Origin: an uncultured Opitutia bacterium
GTDB lineage: Bacteria; Verrucomicrobiota; Verrucomicrobiia; Opitutales; UBA953
Reading direction: 5' to 3'
Length of the DNA: 7,483 bases
NCBI GenBank assembly: GCA_903829855.1
Contig: CAIKRN010000274.1
Coordinates: forward strand, 1-7,483
This document shows, piece by piece, positions 5,852-7,483 of the stretch (positions are counted from its first letter, which is position 1; each line of letters opens with the position of its first letter). A program made the translations under genes and the position numbers. Under the pieces are notes generated by a model that was not told the DNA's origin, ran no database searches, and saw nothing but the letters and a program-made list of their open reading frames with translations.

Positions 5852-7483
5852 ATGCGCTCGTTTGCTATGTTTTTCACCGTGGTACTTTCCACGGCTGCCT
5901 CGTTGATCGCCGCCGATGGCCCGCTGCGGGTGCTTTACCTCGATGCTGCGGGCGGCGAACAATCGGTGCGTGGGCCGCTTCATGGTCTGATGGCCGCGCT
6001 GGGCCGCGACGCCATTTGGTTTGATTATGCAAATGGGGTCACCCCGGGCGCCGCGACCCTGGGCTACTACGATGTACTGTTGGTGAAGCCTGATGCCCAA
6101 GGGCAACCCACTTTAAATGATTCGGTGAAATTGCCGTCTGGGCAGAGTGTCACCGTGATTAGCCTCAAGGCGGATACGACGCCCGAATCTTTTCGGCAGG
6201 AAATTCAAACCCGACTCTCGCCCGATCGCCTTGCGGCTTGGCAGAAATTCCTCGCGCAACGCGAGCCCGAGGTCCGTGAGAAGAACGCCAATGTCGCCAA
6301 CTACGAAAAGCGCCCCGAACCGCTGACCTTCCAGAAGCCTTTCTCGGTCAAGGGTAGCATGGAGCGCACCCAAGTGCCGGCCGATATGGAGCTCAAGCTT
6401 TTCGCCTCCGAGCCGGACATCATGAAGCCCATCGCCTTCGCTTGGGATAATCGCGGCCGGCTCTGGGTGGCTGAGACTTCAGATTACCCCCACGGCGTCA
6501 TGGCAGACCAACAGCAGGGTCACGATAAGATTGTTATTTGCGAGGACACGGATGGCGACGGCAAGGCCGATAAGTTTACGGTTTTCGCGGACCACCTGAA
6601 TATCCCGACGAGTTTCACGTTCGCCAATGGCGGGGTCGTCGTCGCCCAGCCGCCCAACTTCCTCTTCCTGAAGGATAGCACCGGCGGTGATCATGCCGAC
6701 ATCCGTCAGGTAATCATGACCGGTTGGGGTATCGGTGACACGCATGCCCAGGCCAGTAACCTTTCATACGGTTATGACAATTGGCTCCGAGGCGCCGTGG
6801 GCTACAGCGGCTTTACGGGTAAAGTAGGTGGCGTCGAAAAGAAGTTCGCGATGGGCAGCTATCGCTTTTCGGCAGACGGGCAGAAAATTGAATTCCTGCA
6901 CCAGTTCACCAATAATACTTGGGCTCAGAGTGCGAACGCCGCCGGCGACGACTTCGGAGGCACGGCCAATGGTGCCCCGATCTTCTTTGGCGGGATTCCG
7001 CAGAATATCGTCCCCAAGGGAATGCGCGCGATGACCGCGAAGAAGATTAATCTCGTCTATGAAGCGCACACCATCACCCCGAACTTCCGTCAAGTCGACG
7101 TGATGGGCGGCTATACGGCGGCGGCGTGTTCCAACTTCGTTTATTCATCCCAATTGCCTGCCCGCCTCCAGGGGATGGCCTTAGTCTGTGAGCCCACGAT
7201 GAAAGTCGTCGCATTGATGGACGTGCAGCCATCTGGGGCTGGTTATGTGGCGAAAGACGGGTTCAATATTCTCGCCAGCTCCGATGAATGGCTTTCGCCC
7301 GTTTATGCGGCGGTGGGTCCGGATGGCGCCATCTGGGTGGCCGACTGGCAGAACTTCATTATTCAACACAATCCTACGCCGAGCGTGGGTCGTGGTGGCT
7401 ATGACGCCAAGACTGGTAAGGGCGGCGCGCACGAGAACGACCTGCGTGACCATAGTCGCGGCCGGATCTACCGCGTGGTCGCC
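5852..7483 (+). CDS. Secreted PVC-type dehydrogenase / heme-binding-family protein, N-terminal part (3' end outside window)
   Basis: The frame is open for 544 codons with no stop before the right edge. Residues 1-21 form a signal peptide (MRSF, hydrophobic core MFFTVVLSTAASLI, likely cleavage after IAA), so the protein is exported. Residues 24-80 (LRVLYLDAAGG, YYDVLLVKP) resemble a ThuA/glutamine-amidotransferase-like alpha/beta fold; this is tentative. From about 175 it matches the TIGR02604-type 'putative membrane-bound dehydrogenase' beta-propeller: FASEPDIMKPIAFAWDNRGRLWVAE, a calcium-loop-like DTDGDGKAD at 232-240, LNIPTSFTFANGGVVVAQPPNFLFLKD, YGYDNWLRGAVGYSG, VGPDGAIWVADWQNFIIQHN and DHSRGRIYRVV at 533-543. 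Relatives are often about 1000 aa with HEAT repeats and a C-terminal CxxCH cytochrome c domain, which would lie beyond the window. An in-frame TAG at 5798 and no intervening start make ATG 5852 the only sensible start. No Shine-Dalgarno motif precedes it. Confidence 0.85.
   Translation, partial: MRSFAMFFTVVLSTAASLIAADGPLRVLYLDAAGGEQSVRGPLHGLMAALGRDAIWFDYANGVTPGAATLGYYDVLLVKPDAQGQPTLNDSVKLPSGQSVTVISLKADTTPESFRQEIQTRLSPDRLAAWQKFLAQREPEVREKNANVANYEKRPEPLTFQKPFSVKGSMERTQVPADMELKLFASEPDIMKPIAFAWDNRGRLWVAETSDYPHGVMADQQQGHDKIVICEDTDGDGKADKFTVFADHLNIPTSFTFANGGVVVAQPPNFLFLKDSTGGDHADIRQVIMTGWGIGDTHAQASNLSYGYDNWLRGAVGYSGFTGKVGGVEKKFAMGSYRFSADGQKIEFLHQFTNNTWAQSANAAGDDFGGTANGAPIFFGGIPQNIVPKGMRAMTAKKINLVYEAHTITPNFRQVDVMGGYTAAACSNFVYSSQLPARLQGMALVCEPTMKVVALMDVQPSGAGYVAKDGFNILASSDEWLSPVYAAVGPDGAIWVADWQNFIIQHNPTPSVGRGGYDAKTGKGGAHENDLRDHSRGRIYRVVA

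Noticed and set aside
5780..6106. Short - strand frames beneath the PVC-type dehydrogenase gene
   Set aside because: The + strand frame here is continuous for 544 codons with a signal peptide and family motifs, so the minus-strand frames are shadows.

Overview
This 7.5 kb window looks like ordinary chromosome from a member of the PVC superphylum, most likely Verrucomicrobiota and possibly an Opitutae-type lineage. That placement is inferred from three things: a sulfatase typical of polysaccharide-degrading planctomycetes and verrucomicrobia, a PVC-type 'membrane-bound dehydrogenase' (TIGR02604-like) secreted protein with a DTDGDGKAD loop, and a moderately high G+C content. No mobile element, CRISPR array, rRNA or tRNA was seen.

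Layout. (1) 1-564 (+): C-terminal 187 codons of a sulfatase that begins outside the window. (2) 565-787: gene-free, with an 8-bp tandem repeat and a 9-bp perfect hairpin. (3) 788-3026 (-): a two-gene operon, M29 aminopeptidase then RluA-family pseudouridine synthase, with one base between stop and start. (4) 3027-3113: 87-bp divergent intergenic region. (5) 3114-3488 (+): small three-TPR protein. (6) 3489-3712: leader region of the chaperonin operon, with two tandem perfect hairpins, a 19-nt inverted copy of the repeat found after the sulfatase, and a weak sigma-54-like site. (7) 3713-5674 (+): groES-groEL, closed by a textbook intrinsic terminator at 5698-5725. (8) 5852-7483 (+): a long secreted PVC-type dehydrogenase/heme-binding-family protein that runs off the right edge.

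Functionally the core is housekeeping: protein folding (GroES/GroEL), peptide turnover (M29 aminopeptidase) and RNA modification (pseudouridine synthase). It is flanked on both sides by carbohydrate or exo-metabolism genes typical of PVC bacteria. I found no convincing new multi-gene system. The points most worth a second look are in the non-coding DNA and in details: the shared 19-nt repeat, the twin hairpins upstream of groES, the apparent absence of CIRCE and of Shine-Dalgarno motifs, and the His/Asp tail of GroEL.
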